DNA from: Pelodictyon phaeoclathratiforme BU-1
GTDB lineage: Bacteria > Bacteroidota > Chlorobiia > Chlorobiales > Chlorobiaceae
DNA length: 64,000 bases
Assembly (NCBI RefSeq): GCF_000020645.1
Contig: NC_011060.1
Location: 1,936,501-2,000,500 of the forward strand
Direction: 5' to 3'
Both the position numbers and the translations under genes were made by a program. Positions 24,591 through 33,422 of this stretch are shown here, one piece after another. A model generated the notes under the pieces. It made no database searches and was not told where the DNA came from. It saw only the letters and a list, made by a program, of their open reading frames with translations. Numbering within the stretch: the first letter of the stretch is position 1; each line of letters starts with the position of its first letter.

Positions 24591-25789
24591 CTATCAACCT
24601 CCCCAAGAACGATATCGATACTGCCAATAATAGCAACAAGATCGGGTATCAATTGGCCTTTTGAAAGGTCCTTCATTGCTGAAAGGTTGACAAAGCAGGA
24701 TGAACGCGCCTTGCAACGAAGAGGTTTTGTCGATTTTCCATCACTCATAATGTAAAAACCAAGCTCGCCACGGGGATTCTCTGCGCGGGCATACACTTCG
24801 CCTGCTTTAGGACGGATCCGTTTAGGAATGGCCGATCTCGGATTGAAACCCTCAGCAGTTGGCATCTTGTCGATACATTGCTCAATAATTTTAAGGCTCT
24901 CGTCCATCTCATAGGCACGCACCAGATGGCGCGAAAGGCAGTCACCAACCACAGAAACCTTGCCATCGGGCACCGGAACAGAAAAGTCAAGCTCCGGATA
25001 GACCGAATAAGGGTCGTTTCTCCGTAAATCCCACTTGACACCTGAACCGCGAAGCATGGGACCCGACCAGCCATAGTTGATAGCAACGTCCGCTGGCATG
25101 ATACCGATCCCTCTGGTTCGTTTGACAAAAATCTCGTTCTCGGTAAGCAGGTTGCAAAGCTCTACCGCTTTAGGCCTGAAATAAGTGACGAACTCCCCGA
25201 CCCTCTTGAAAAAATCAGAAGGCACATCATAGGCGAGACCACCGATCCATATATAATTATAGAGCATTCGGGCTCCTGATGCCCATTCAAGGAGACCAAG
25301 AATAATTTCACGATCACGAAAACAGAAAAGGAAAGGCGTAAATGCGCCAAGATCAATTCCATAAGTACCGATAGCAACAAGGTGTGAAGCTATCCGGTTC
25401 AGCTCGGCAACAATAACACGGATAAATTCGACTCGGCGGGGGATCTCAATATCAAGAAGCTTCTCAACGGCCATAGCGTAAGCCTGCTCACTGTTCATGC
25501 TGGCCAGATAGTCGAGGCGGTCGGTATAAGGCACAATAGCCGGATAGTCAACATGCTCACAAGACTTTTCAAAACAGCGGTGGAGGTAACCAAGATAGGG
25601 CTCCGCCTCGGTAATCACCTCACCATCGGTAAGACACTCCAGCTTGAGAACACCATGGGTTGAAGGATGCTGCGGGCCCATGGCAAGGATCATCTGCTCT
25701 GTAGCAAGATCTTTTTCAATCACAACGACATTGTCGTTTTTTCGGGTAACCCTGACCGAACCCACTCCGGCTATATCTAATTCCTGCAT
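24587..25789 (-). CDS. nuoD: NADH-quinone oxidoreductase subunit D
   Basis: A 400-residue 49-kDa-type subunit related to [NiFe]-hydrogenase large subunits but without the nickel cysteines. It holds GPQHPSTHGVLKLECLTDGE and the quinone-site segment with YLGYLHRCFEK. It forms the quinone-binding pocket with NuoB. It ends with GSIDIVLGEVDR, the usual C-terminus. It overlaps nuoH by 4 bp. Confidence 0.95.
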   Translation of the reverse strand: MQELDIAGVGSVRVTRKNDNVVVIEKDLATEQMILAMGPQHPSTHGVLKLECLTDGEVITEAEPYLGYLHRCFEKSCEHVDYPAIVPYTDRLDYLASMNSEQAYAMAVEKLLDIEIPRRVEFIRVIVAELNRIASHLVAIGTYGIDLGAFTPFLFCFRDREIILGLLEWASGARMLYNYIWIGGLAYDVPSDFFKRVGEFVTYFRPKAVELCNLLTENEIFVKRTRGIGIMPADVAINYGWSGPMLRGSGVKWDLRRNDPYSVYPELDFSVPVPDGKVSVVGDCLSRHLVRAYEMDESLKIIEQCIDKMPTAEGFNPRSAIPKRIRPKAGEVYARAENPRGELGFYIMSDGKSTKPLRCKARSSCFVNLSAMKDLSKGQLIPDLVAIIGSIDIVLGEVDR

Positions 25790-25820
25790 ACTTGAGCTGC
25801 TTTTACTATTTAAACCACTG

Positions 25821-26339
25821 TTAGTAGGGTACCTTTATTCCGTGATAGCTCTCCTGCACCTTATAATCCTTGCGGAGCGGAAAACCTTCCCAGTCCTCGG
25901 GACAAAGAATTCTTCTCGGATCGGGATGGCCGGTAAAAACCATGCCGAACATATCATAAGCCTCCCTTTCATGCCAGTTGGCTGTATGCCAGACACAGGC
26001 AACACTCGGTATGAATCCACCATCACGGGCACACTTCACCTTGACAGCCAGCTTATGATTGAATAAGCCAAGAGATTCAAGATTGCAGACAATACCTACT
26101 TTCTCCTCGGCCTGATAATCCACACCACTCAGGCAGGCCATGTAATTAAACTTGAGCTTTGCATGATCACGCATGAAGAGGGCGATATCAACCCAGAGAT
26201 CTGTGTTGAGAACCTCAAAAAACGGCATGGTCTCATTGGCATCGAAAGCCGACACTGCAGAACCAAATCGTTCCTGGATAATCGCATAAGCCGCTGCACT
26301 CTCTGCTGCCGACCGCGAAACAACCTTACCTTCTTCCAT
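25821..26339 (-). CDS. nuoC: NADH-quinone oxidoreductase subunit C
   Basis: A 172-residue 30-kDa-type subunit. It contains the signature HEREAYDMFGMVFTGHPDPRRILCPEDW followed by GFPLRKDY. It has a structural role in the hydrophilic arm beside NuoD. It is a separate gene, not fused to nuoD as in enterobacteria. Confidence 0.94.
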   Translation of the reverse strand: MEEGKVVSRSAAESAAAYAIIQERFGSAVSAFDANETMPFFEVLNTDLWVDIALFMRDHAKLKFNYMACLSGVDYQAEEKVGIVCNLESLGLFNHKLAVKVKCARDGGFIPSVACVWHTANWHEREAYDMFGMVFTGHPDPRRILCPEDWEGFPLRKDYKVQESYHGIKVPY

Positions 26340-26364
26340 CTTGACAGTATGCCTGTTTATTTAA

Positions 26365-26934
26365 TTATGCTCCGGCAGCCTTACGCTCCCGCTCAATAAC
26401 AAACTGGGGATCAACACTTTTTTCAGCCAGCTTCTTCAGTGCGTCCGCCCTTGAAAGACCAATCTGCTCCATCCGGATAAGCTCCTGAACCTTCATCAAA
26501 CCACCAATAAGTGACTCAGGTCTTGGAGGACATCCTGGTACAAAAACATCAACAGGAATAACACGATCAACCCCCTTAAGCACATGATAGCCATGCTCCC
26601 AGTACGGACCGCCGCAGTTGGAACAGCTTCCCATCGATAACACATAACGAGGTTCAGGCATCTGCTCGTAGAGACGAATAACCCGTTCCGCCATCTTCAT
26701 GGTTACGGTACCGGCAACAATCATCAGATCGGACTGACGGGGAGAGGAACGAGGGAAAATACCAAAACGCTCCAAATCGTAATTGGAGGCATTGGTCGCC
26801 ATCATCTCGATAGCACAACATGCGAGACCAAAACCCATAGGCCAGAGCGAAGAGAGCCGAGCCCAGTTCAAAACATTGTCAACCGATGTTATCAGCACAT
26901 TGTGCTGTGTTATCCCGGCATCAAGTAAACCCAT
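26365..26934 (-). CDS. nuoB: NADH-quinone oxidoreductase subunit B
   Basis: A 189-residue subunit carrying the terminal cluster N2. The adjacent cysteines are in GLACCAIEMMA, and the remaining ligands in GSCSNCGGPYW and VPGCPPRPESL. It passes electrons to quinone. It lies between nuoA and nuoC with short gaps, with normal length. Confidence 0.96.
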   Translation of the reverse strand: MGLLDAGITQHNVLITSVDNVLNWARLSSLWPMGFGLACCAIEMMATNASNYDLERFGIFPRSSPRQSDLMIVAGTVTMKMAERVIRLYEQMPEPRYVLSMGSCSNCGGPYWEHGYHVLKGVDRVIPVDVFVPGCPPRPESLIGGLMKVQELIRMEQIGLSRADALKKLAEKSVDPQFVIERERKAAGA

Positions 26935-26962
26935 AACATCTAAAAAATATGGTGAATAGGAG

Positions 26963-27394
26963 TTAACCCCTGAGAGCGCCTGACTTTCCTGACGGCATTT
27001 CAGGCATTTTCGGAATATTTGGAGTAGGCCTTACCCAATCCAGATCCCCCTTTACCCAGGCATAAGCAAGACCAAGCACAAGGATACCGGCAAAAACAAG
27101 AGCCTCAATCAGCGCAAATTCGCCAAGTTGCTTGAACACGGTCGCCCAAGGGTAAAGAAACACAACCTCAACATCAAAAATGATGAAGATAAGAGCTACA
27201 ACATAAAACCGGATATTGAACTTTACCCAGGCACTGCCTACAGCCTCTTCGCCACACTCATAGGTTGAGTTTTTGGCTGGATTCGGTCTGCTTGGGCGCA
27301 GCATTCGAGCTGTCAGATAACCACCGGCTACAAAGACAACTCCGAGGGCGAGGAAGGCAAAGACATTGCCAAAATTACTCAGGGTCTGATCCAT
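26963..27394 (-). CDS. nuoA: NADH-quinone oxidoreductase subunit A
   Basis: A 143-residue subunit with three transmembrane helices. The loop KNSTYECGEEAVGSAWVKFN, containing the conserved cysteine near the quinone channel, and the IFDVEVVFLYPWA helix identify it. It is the first gene of the nuo operon. The 211-bp region upstream (27395-27605) is AT-rich and is the likely promoter, though I cannot place -35/-10 boxes with confidence. Confidence 0.95.
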   Translation of the reverse strand: MDQTLSNFGNVFAFLALGVVFVAGGYLTARMLRPSRPNPAKNSTYECGEEAVGSAWVKFNIRFYVVALIFIIFDVEVVFLYPWATVFKQLGEFALIEALVFAGILVLGLAYAWVKGDLDWVRPTPNIPKMPEMPSGKSGALRG

Positions 27395-27605
27395 ACAAGG
27401 CCATTTTGAGTTAATCCCGGTCTAAAAAGCAACACATTTTGATTCTGCATATAACTTCAGTGCAGGTGCGCAAATATAAAAAAAAAATCCTTTGATCACA
27501 GAAAAAAAGAGGCTTCATGCTGCACACTCGAGTATTTATTCTCAAACCATGTGCATTCATTCAAAAAATACAGTATTTTCAATAAATAATTATTCTTTCA
27601 GGCAA

Positions 27606-27857
27606 TCAATGCCCTTCGCCGTAAAATTTATTGCCAATTTGCATAAATACCCTTAAAAGTACATACACCACAAGAAAAACAATCACAAGGACAACCACTT
27701 GCGTGACAAGCCATGAGCCAGTAAGCGCAAACACTCCCTGCCCAAGTGTGGCAATAACCACCATCCAGATAATCGGTGACCAGGCAATTCCAAGAATAAT
27801 CGGCAGGCCGGTTTTCATAAACCGCTTCTTGGTCTCAAAATCAGGAAAGAGTTTCAT
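27606..27857 (-). CDS. Small membrane protein with two predicted transmembrane segments
   Basis: An 83-residue protein. Two hydrophobic segments (about residues 18-45 and 50-72) are framed by charged ends. The short N-terminus, MKLFPDFETKKRFMKTG, is cytoplasmic by the positive-inside rule. I do not recognise a family. It is 6 bp from the TPR gene upstream, so the two are probably co-transcribed. Confidence 0.7.
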   Translation of the reverse strand: MKLFPDFETKKRFMKTGLPIILGIAWSPIIWMVVIATLGQGVFALTGSWLVTQVVVLVIVFLVVYVLLRVFMQIGNKFYGEGH

Positions 27858-27863
27858 AGTATT

Positions 27864-28469
27864 TTAAAAAAAGAGGCTTCCGATCTGCTCAGCCAATGCT
27901 GCATCGAGCGTTTTTAATAATTCATACTCCCTTTTCAGCCCTTTCATATCCCCTCTCGCCAAATAATACATGGCGCTCTTGCTGTGTGCTTCAGCATTTT
28001 CAGGTTCAAGATCAAGCGCTTTTTCAAAAGCCTCCTTTGCCTTGTCATACTCACCAAGATCAAGATAGGCATCGCCCAAAACGCAATAAATTTCAACATA
28101 GTCAGGGTCAATCTCCAGCGCTCTCTTCAGCGTCTTCAAAGCCGCCTCTTCCTTGCCAAGCGTAAACTGTACAAAACCAAGATGTTTGTATGCCGGTATA
28201 CAGCCCCTGTCGAGCACAATGGTTTTCAGCAGATCACAGGCCGCTTTTCGATAAACACCCATCGAAATATTGGTGACCGCACGTGCATAGAGGGCCTCCG
28301 GGTCACGAGGCCTGACCTTAATGCAGCGGTCGAGCAGCTCAATTGCCTCCGTGTTGCGCTGAAGGTCAATATAGAGTAACGCCAGAGCATATTGGTGAGC
28401 GGTATTCCCGGGCTCCTCCCGAAGTGCCAGCTCCAGTTGCTCTCTCTCTTTGTCAAGTACAGCGTTCAA
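27864..28469 (-). CDS. Tetratricopeptide-repeat protein
   Basis: A 201-residue protein composed of about five TPR units, each with the W/Y-G-A-Y-A-P-like spacing. Examples are AHQYALALLYIDLQRNTEAI, PEALYARAVTNISMGVYRKA and VEIYCVLGDAYLDLGEYDKA. It has no signal peptide and probably scaffolds protein contacts in the cytoplasm. It lies between the ferrochelatase-like gene and the small membrane protein. The specific partner is unknown. Confidence 0.85.
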   Translation of the reverse strand: MNAVLDKEREQLELALREEPGNTAHQYALALLYIDLQRNTEAIELLDRCIKVRPRDPEALYARAVTNISMGVYRKAACDLLKTIVLDRGCIPAYKHLGFVQFTLGKEEAALKTLKRALEIDPDYVEIYCVLGDAYLDLGEYDKAKEAFEKALDLEPENAEAHSKSAMYYLARGDMKGLKREYELLKTLDAALAEQIGSLFF

Positions 28470-28481
28470 TGGCTCTAAATT

Positions 28482-29546
28482 TTACGGTTTACATGCAACA
28501 CTCTCAAAAGCTGACTGCAGATTGAAGAGAGCCTGAAGTTCATCGAGCACCTCATCGGCAAGCCAGCGTCCAAATGCCGGGGAATCATTAATACAGCGGA
28601 CATACTGGAATACAGGAAATCCGGCCTGTTCAAGCTCCTTGCAGGCATCATACTCGGTTTCACTATTATCGGCAAAAAAGCCATAGGGAAACATAACCAC
28701 TCCATCATAACCCTCACGCTTGAACTCCAGCAGCGCCTTTTCAATCGTATCAGAAGTCCACTCCCCTCCTGTCGAATGATTCATGCAACCCTGACGCACA
28801 TCGTGAAAAATATTTTCAGGATCTGCCATGATCTTGCGTTTCATCACCTCAAAAAATGCAATAGTCTCCTCAAGACCGGTAAAAAGTTTCGGAGGATTTC
28901 CTGCACGATTCTTCACCAGCGTGCCATGAATAACCAAAACAAGACCGATTTTCCCACCTTTACAAAGACGCACAGGAGCGGAAAGCTGGCTGAAAAGGTA
29001 CTCAATATAAATACGGTGAAGGCGATCCTTTTGCCACAGTTTGCTCATCACTTTTACCTTGCTGAAGGACGTATCACCATAAAGGTCGATAACCATCTGA
29101 CATGCCACACCGCAGGAAAACGCCGATTCCACAGGGATCATAGGCACAACAACAATACCGTCATAATCATGACGCAACTGCGGAAGCATCACATCGAGAT
29201 AGGGGGGAACAAAATAATAGGCATCGACTACGGTAATAGAAGCCTTTGCAAGCAAAGGGCTCCCGCTTTCAGAAATAGCCGCCGCAACTATTTTTGTCTG
29301 GGCACGATTGATGGCAAGGAGCGAAGAGCAATAACGATTGAGCTTCCAGTTGATATAATGCCTTGTTGAACGAAAATCAGCAATAAAGTAGATCATTGCT
29401 GTCGGTATTTTAACAATCTGGCGAGTAACAACCTTAAGAATTTTCCGTGAACTCGGCCAGAGGTTCCTTACAGTAACCTTTTCAACCTCTCCGTATGTAG
29501 TGACCACAACGGCATATCGCTTCTTTTTCACAATCCTGTCCACCAC
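28482..29546 (-). CDS. hemH: Ferrochelatase-family protein
   Basis: A 354-residue protein. The central GLVLVIHGT strand and the segment VMFPYGFFADNSETEYDA match the ferrochelatase catalytic region, where the His and the acidic residues position iron and porphyrin. GGEWTSDTIEKAL precedes it as in HemH. It inserts Fe2+ into protoporphyrin IX in haem synthesis. The N-terminal domain is poorly conserved, so I call the family rather than proven activity. It overlaps the upstream membrane-protein gene by 19 bp. Confidence 0.78.
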   Translation of the reverse strand: MVDRIVKKKRYAVVVTTYGEVEKVTVRNLWPSSRKILKVVTRQIVKIPTAMIYFIADFRSTRHYINWKLNRYCSSLLAINRAQTKIVAAAISESGSPLLAKASITVVDAYYFVPPYLDVMLPQLRHDYDGIVVVPMIPVESAFSCGVACQMVIDLYGDTSFSKVKVMSKLWQKDRLHRIYIEYLFSQLSAPVRLCKGGKIGLVLVIHGTLVKNRAGNPPKLFTGLEETIAFFEVMKRKIMADPENIFHDVRQGCMNHSTGGEWTSDTIEKALLEFKREGYDGVVMFPYGFFADNSETEYDACKELEQAGFPVFQYVRCINDSPAFGRWLADEVLDELQALFNLQSAFESVACKP

Positions 29547-30121
29547 TGTAACTCAGCAACCATGAGAACAAAACCAACGATAGCCCCCACAAGGGTTTGC
29601 ATTAAGTTATGGGCTTTCAGAAAAATTCTCGACCACATCAGTATCGGCACAAGAAGCAACAACCACAAGGCAACAGCGCCAAACTGCATAAAAAGCAGCC
29701 CAACAGATGAGGAGAGGGTGAAGAGATGAATACTGATCTTCCATTGCAGGGTAATGAGCAGGATAAAGACCGTATTGACCGCATTAAACAACAAAATACC
29801 CGTAAGAATCCTCGGAGGATGCAGTTGTTTCATAAACTCATAACCAAGGGCATTGACCGCAATCAGCACCAGCAATGGCAGAAAGCGCTGCTCCCTGTAA
29901 GGAATATTATAATCAGAAATCTTCCCCACCTTTTTCAGGCCGGAAATAAGAAGGACTGGAGCAACCGTACTTGAAAAAAAGAGCACCATCAGGTACGAAA
30001 GACTTTTCACGTCATGACCATATCCAAGCAGAACAACCGCGATATAGACTGCAGGCGCAACAACTATCGGACTGATAACCCAGGAGATAACGTTTGCAAA
30101 ACGGTGTAGGTTAAACGGCAT
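29528..30121 (-). CDS. PAP2-like membrane protein
   Basis: A 197-residue protein with five or six transmembrane helices. SRIFLKAHNLMQTLVGAIVG resembles the third PAP2 phosphatase motif (SRxxxxxH), but the PSGH motif is not visible. It may be a degenerate family member without phosphatase activity. It overlaps the ferrochelatase-like gene by 19 bp. Substrate unknown. Confidence 0.65.
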   Translation of the reverse strand: MPFNLHRFANVISWVISPIVVAPAVYIAVVLLGYGHDVKSLSYLMVLFFSSTVAPVLLISGLKKVGKISDYNIPYREQRFLPLLVLIAVNALGYEFMKQLHPPRILTGILLFNAVNTVFILLITLQWKISIHLFTLSSSVGLLFMQFGAVALWLLLLVPILMWSRIFLKAHNLMQTLVGAIVGFVLMVAELQWWTGL

Positions 30122-30233
30122 AGGCTCAAAAACGTATAAACCGAAATGAAAATTTTAGCGTCATACGCCGCAAAAGTATCCCGAAATATAGTTTTTTTTA
30201 GAAAAAAAACCACGTATATTCTTATCCTGTAAT

Positions 30234-30318
30234 GCGAGAGTGGTGAAATTGGTATACACGCTAGTCTTAGGAACTAGTGCCGTGAGGCGTGAGGGTTCGA
30301 TTCCCTTCTCTCGCACCA
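30234..30318 (+). tRNA. tRNA-Leu (UAG)
   Basis: The acceptor stem pairs GCGAGAG with CTCTCGC and is followed by ACCA. The anticodon loop cttagga gives anticodon TAG, reading CTA codons. A long variable arm, as expected for tRNA-Leu, and the T arm GGTTCGATTC are present. The CCA end is encoded. Confidence 0.95.
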
Positions 30319-30329
30319 CTCAGAAACAG

Positions 30330-30417
30330 GCCAAAGTGGCGGAACTGGTAGACGCGCTGGACTCAAAATCCAGTGAGTGAATAACTCGTGTGGGTTCGAT
30401 TCCCATCTTTGGTACCA
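30330..30417 (+). tRNA. tRNA-Leu (CAA)
   Basis: The acceptor stem pairs GCCAAAG with CTTTGGT and is followed by ACCA. The anticodon loop ctcaaaa gives anticodon CAA, reading TTG codons. It has the long variable arm and lies 11 bp after the other tRNA-Leu, so the two are probably processed from one transcript. Confidence 0.95.
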
Positions 30418-30455
30418 ATATCAGCAACCCAAGCAATTTAGCGGGACACTTCTCC

Positions 30456-30974
30456 ATGAACAGAATGTATTCACCATGGCGTGAAGTTTACATGCAGTCT
30501 TTCAAGGATGACAAGCCTGCTGCTGAAGATGGTAAATCGGTTTTTGCCGATATTCCCCCGGAGGAAGATGAAAAGCGCTTTGTTCTTTACAGGGCAAAAA
30601 AATGCTTCATCATCATGAACCTCTACCCCTACAACTGCGGGCATCTCATGGTGATTCCCTATCAGCAGACCCCCGACCTGTTAGAGCTTGACAAGGAGAC
30701 AAAACTTGAGCTCATGGAGTTGACCGATCTCTCCATCAGGGCTTTGAAACTTACCGTTCGGCCCCAAGGGTTCAATGTCGGTGTTAATCTTGGAAGTATC
30801 GCCGGAGGAAGCATCGATAACCATATCCATTTCCACATTGTTCCACGCTGGGAAGGTGACACCAATTTCATGCCCGTCCTCGCCGACGCAAAAGTTCTCA
30901 GCAATGATATGCGCTCCACCTATAAGAGCCTGAAAAAAGCCTTCACTGACCTTACCCAGGCAGAAGAACAATAG
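30456..30974 (+). CDS. HIT-family nucleotide hydrolase/phosphorylase
   Basis: A 172-residue protein started at the ATG at 30456; a longer frame to 30390 would overlap the tRNA. The HIT signature is NHIHFHIVPRW (H-x-H-x-H), preceded by NLYPYNCGHLMVIPYQQ. Family members split dinucleoside polyphosphates or nucleotide conjugates; this form resembles the bacterial Ap4A-type subgroup. A methyltransferase follows after 13 bp on the same strand. Confidence 0.88.
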   Translation: MNRMYSPWREVYMQSFKDDKPAAEDGKSVFADIPPEEDEKRFVLYRAKKCFIIMNLYPYNCGHLMVIPYQQTPDLLELDKETKLELMELTDLSIRALKLTVRPQGFNVGVNLGSIAGGSIDNHIHFHIVPRWEGDTNFMPVLADAKVLSNDMRSTYKSLKKAFTDLTQAEEQ

Positions 30975-30987
30975 CCTCCTGCATGGA

Positions 30988-31932
30988 ATGGAAACCGTTC
31001 CCTGCCCGATAAGCGGCTCTACCAACTTCACACCCTGCCTTCAGGTGCCCGACCGTTTCGACTCTACCGGAAAAGAGCGATGGCAGCTTCTGCGATCATC
31101 TGCCTCAGGGCTGATTATGCTCAACCCCCGTCCTGACAGCTCCGAAATAGCCCGGCATTATCACTCTGAACACTATGACCCTCACCTGCTGGCACAAAAC
31201 AACCCCTCCTTCAGAGATAGAGCATACCTCGCCGCACGATCACTCCTTCTTGGTTACCGAGCCTCACTCATCCTGAGAGAGTGCCGGACACCCCTGCGGC
31301 AAGTTCGCGTACTTGAAATCGGCTGTTCAACCGGAGATCTCCTGAACTATTTTCACCGACGAAAAAGGATTCCACTCCATAACCTTGCCGGAGTGGAACC
31401 CGACAGCGAGGCTGCGGCATACGCAAGGGAGCGCTTCAGACTGAATATCTCCCCTTCACTGAGCGATGCAACAGACAAAGAGAGAGTGTTTGATCGCATT
31501 GTATTGTGGCACACCCTGGAGCATATTCACACCATCCACGACACCCTTGATTATGCCGCTAAACAGCTTGCAAAGGAGGGAGTGCTGATTATTGCCCTGC
31601 CCAACCCGGAAAGTTATGATGCAAAACAGTACAAGGAAAACTGGATAGCCTGGGACGCACCACGGCATCTCTACCACTTTGTACCCGAAACCCTTGAAAA
31701 GCTGCTGGAACAGCATAACCTGCGGGTTGTCAATCGCCAACCCTACCTCCCCGACTCACTCTACAACACCTTGTACAGCGAAAAACTTCGCTGCAAGAGA
31801 GCGAAAAAAGGGTTTCATGCTCCGCAATGGGGAAACGCACTGCTAAAAGGAGTTGCAGCAGCAGGTATCGGAGCGCTGCTGCCAGTGAAAGCATCAAGTC
31901 TGATTTATTTCGTCAGAAAATCACAGCCATAA
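30988..31932 (+). CDS. Class I SAM-dependent methyltransferase (Methyltransf_23 type)
   Basis: A 314-residue protein. A Cys-containing N-terminal part (METVPCPISGSTNFTPCL) resembles the small zinc-binding segment seen ahead of similar sugar or cell-surface methyltransferases. Motif I is VLEIGCSTGDLLNYF near residues 106-120, followed by FDRIVLWHTLEHI. The substrate is unknown; a role in surface polysaccharide modification is possible. It lies 13 bp after the HIT gene and just upstream of the IS element. Confidence 0.85.
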   Translation: METVPCPISGSTNFTPCLQVPDRFDSTGKERWQLLRSSASGLIMLNPRPDSSEIARHYHSEHYDPHLLAQNNPSFRDRAYLAARSLLLGYRASLILRECRTPLRQVRVLEIGCSTGDLLNYFHRRKRIPLHNLAGVEPDSEAAAYARERFRLNISPSLSDATDKERVFDRIVLWHTLEHIHTIHDTLDYAAKQLAKEGVLIIALPNPESYDAKQYKENWIAWDAPRHLYHFVPETLEKLLEQHNLRVVNRQPYLPDSLYNTLYSEKLRCKRAKKGFHAPQWGNALLKGVAAAGIGALLPVKASSLIYFVRKSQP

Positions 31933-32095
31933 ACGAACGGCCAGTGTCAATTCCATATTGGCACGATTGTAGGGGCAGGCCACAGCGTACCCTTTTTCAA
32001 TATGCGAGAATTGACGAAATATAAAACGAGATATTGAAGTGGACCCCAACCGGTGGACAAAAAGTGGCTGAGTTTAAGTTGGTAACCTGACCTGT

Positions 32096-33022
32096 TCATG
32101 CAGCGGAAAGGCGCTGCCCCTCTTTTACCTTTAACTCTTCTGTCTGCTTGTTCTTGTTATACTTGTCAACTATTCTTGCACCACCTCCAACGGCTGTCCG
32201 GTAAACCTTATCTGGCGTACTGTAGCCCAACGACTGATGCTGCCTTTCAACGTTGAACAATACAAAATATTCCTTTAATCCGCACTGTAATTCTGCTGCG
32301 GTGGAGTAACCTTTGAGATATATATCCTCATATTTGACACTCCTCCAGAGTCGTTCGACAAAGATGTTGTCCAGTGCTCGGCCACGTCCATCCATGCTAA
32401 TACTGATGGATGGGTGCTCCGTGAGCGCTCCGACAAAGGCGGCACTCGTAAACTGGGCGCCTTGATCGGTGTTGAAGATATCGGGTGTCCCGTATTTTCG
32501 TAACGCTTCTTGCAGACAGTCAACGCAAAAGGTGCTTTCCATCGAGTTCGATAATCGCCAGGAGAGTACTTTCCGGGAATACCAGTCGATGACTGCCACC
32601 AGATACATAAAGCCCTTTGGAAGGCGAATATAGGTGATGTCAGTCGACCAGACTTGGTTGGGTTTTGTGACATCAACTCCCCGCAAGAGATAGGGGTAGA
32701 TCTTGTGCTCCGGATGCGGTTTGCTGGTGTTGGGGCCCGGTGCCATACCGGCCAGACCCAACCTTCGCATAAGCCGCTGAACCCGTTTCCGGTTGATCTG
32801 GTAACCCTCGCTACGAAGATAGTGCATGATTTTACGACTACCATAAAATGGATGCTTGGTGTACTCCTTGTCAATCAGTTCAAGCAACTGCAAGTCTTCT
32901 GCATCAGGAAACAACACGATAGACGGCAAATATATCGTCGAACGATTAACGGACACAAGGACGCATTGCTTTGCCACCGGCAATGGCTCTTTGTCGCTGA
33001 CCCACCATCTGCGCACACTCAT
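32096..33022 (-). CDS. IS3-family transposase OrfB (DDE catalytic domain)
   Basis: A 308-residue integrase-core protein. Catalytic residues are visible: D in WSTDITYI, D in FNTDQGAQFTS and E in FVERLWRSVKYE. An HTH_21-type N-terminal part (YGSRKIMHYL and RVQRLMRRLGL) binds DNA. It overlaps OrfA by 4 bp, and the frame stays open upstream of its ATG, so an OrfAB fusion can be made by -1 frameshifting at the A-rich run near 33040-33050. It appears intact. Confidence 0.93.
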   Translation of the reverse strand: MSVRRWWVSDKEPLPVAKQCVLVSVNRSTIYLPSIVLFPDAEDLQLLELIDKEYTKHPFYGSRKIMHYLRSEGYQINRKRVQRLMRRLGLAGMAPGPNTSKPHPEHKIYPYLLRGVDVTKPNQVWSTDITYIRLPKGFMYLVAVIDWYSRKVLSWRLSNSMESTFCVDCLQEALRKYGTPDIFNTDQGAQFTSAAFVGALTEHPSISISMDGRGRALDNIFVERLWRSVKYEDIYLKGYSTAAELQCGLKEYFVLFNVERQHQSLGYSTPDKVYRTAVGGGARIVDKYNKNKQTEELKVKEGQRLSAA

Positions 33023-33342
33023 AGGGACAGTCCGGACTTTTTTTTAAGCCAATCCAGCTCGACCTTTAACCGCCCGATTTCCGTATAAAGCTTTTCAGGA
33101 TCTGCAGCCGGTTCAACTGGTTTTGGACCCCGTTTGGCTTCAAACAAGCTTGATGCCTGTTCCTGCAACTCTTTCTTCCACTTACCGACCTGAACGGGGT
33201 GTACTCCAAATTCCTGACCGATTTCATTCAGCGTCTTGACCCCTTGAATAGCCTCAAGTGCCACCTTGGCCTTAAAGTCACTGCTGAAATTTTTTCGTGT
33301 CCTTTTTGTCATTACCTGCTCCTTTTTGGGGCAAGTTAACAA
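33019..33342 (-). CDS. IS3-family transposase OrfA (HTH)
   Basis: A 107-residue protein with a Tnp_1-type HTH (FSSDFKAKVALEAIQGVKTL, then EFGVHPVQVGKWKKEL) and a C-terminal coiled coil ending DWLKKKSGLSL. It binds the inverted repeats. The AAAAAAAA run in its last codons is a likely slippage site. It is complete and overlaps OrfB by 4 bp. Confidence 0.92.
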   Translation of the reverse strand: MLTCPKKEQVMTKRTRKNFSSDFKAKVALEAIQGVKTLNEIGQEFGVHPVQVGKWKKELQEQASSLFEAKRGPKPVEPAADPEKLYTEIGRLKVELDWLKKKSGLSL

Positions 33343-33422
33343 CTTAAACCACTGTCTAAAATTCGGGGTCCACTATATAAAAAAACATTAACTCAATTTT
33401 CATAAGCATGACGGTTTCTCTT

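Larger units (their letters stand above)
32038..33374 (-). mobile_element. Intact IS3-family insertion sequence
   Basis: An element of about 1.34 kb. The ends are AGTGGACCCC at 32038 and its reverse complement GGGGTCCACT ending at 33374. Two overlapping genes, OrfA and OrfB, fill it. The left end beyond the transposase is the same as the remnant at 3148-3335. Short target duplications could not be fixed with certainty. It sits between a methyltransferase gene and the ATPase/TOPRIM-like pair. Confidence 0.9.
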
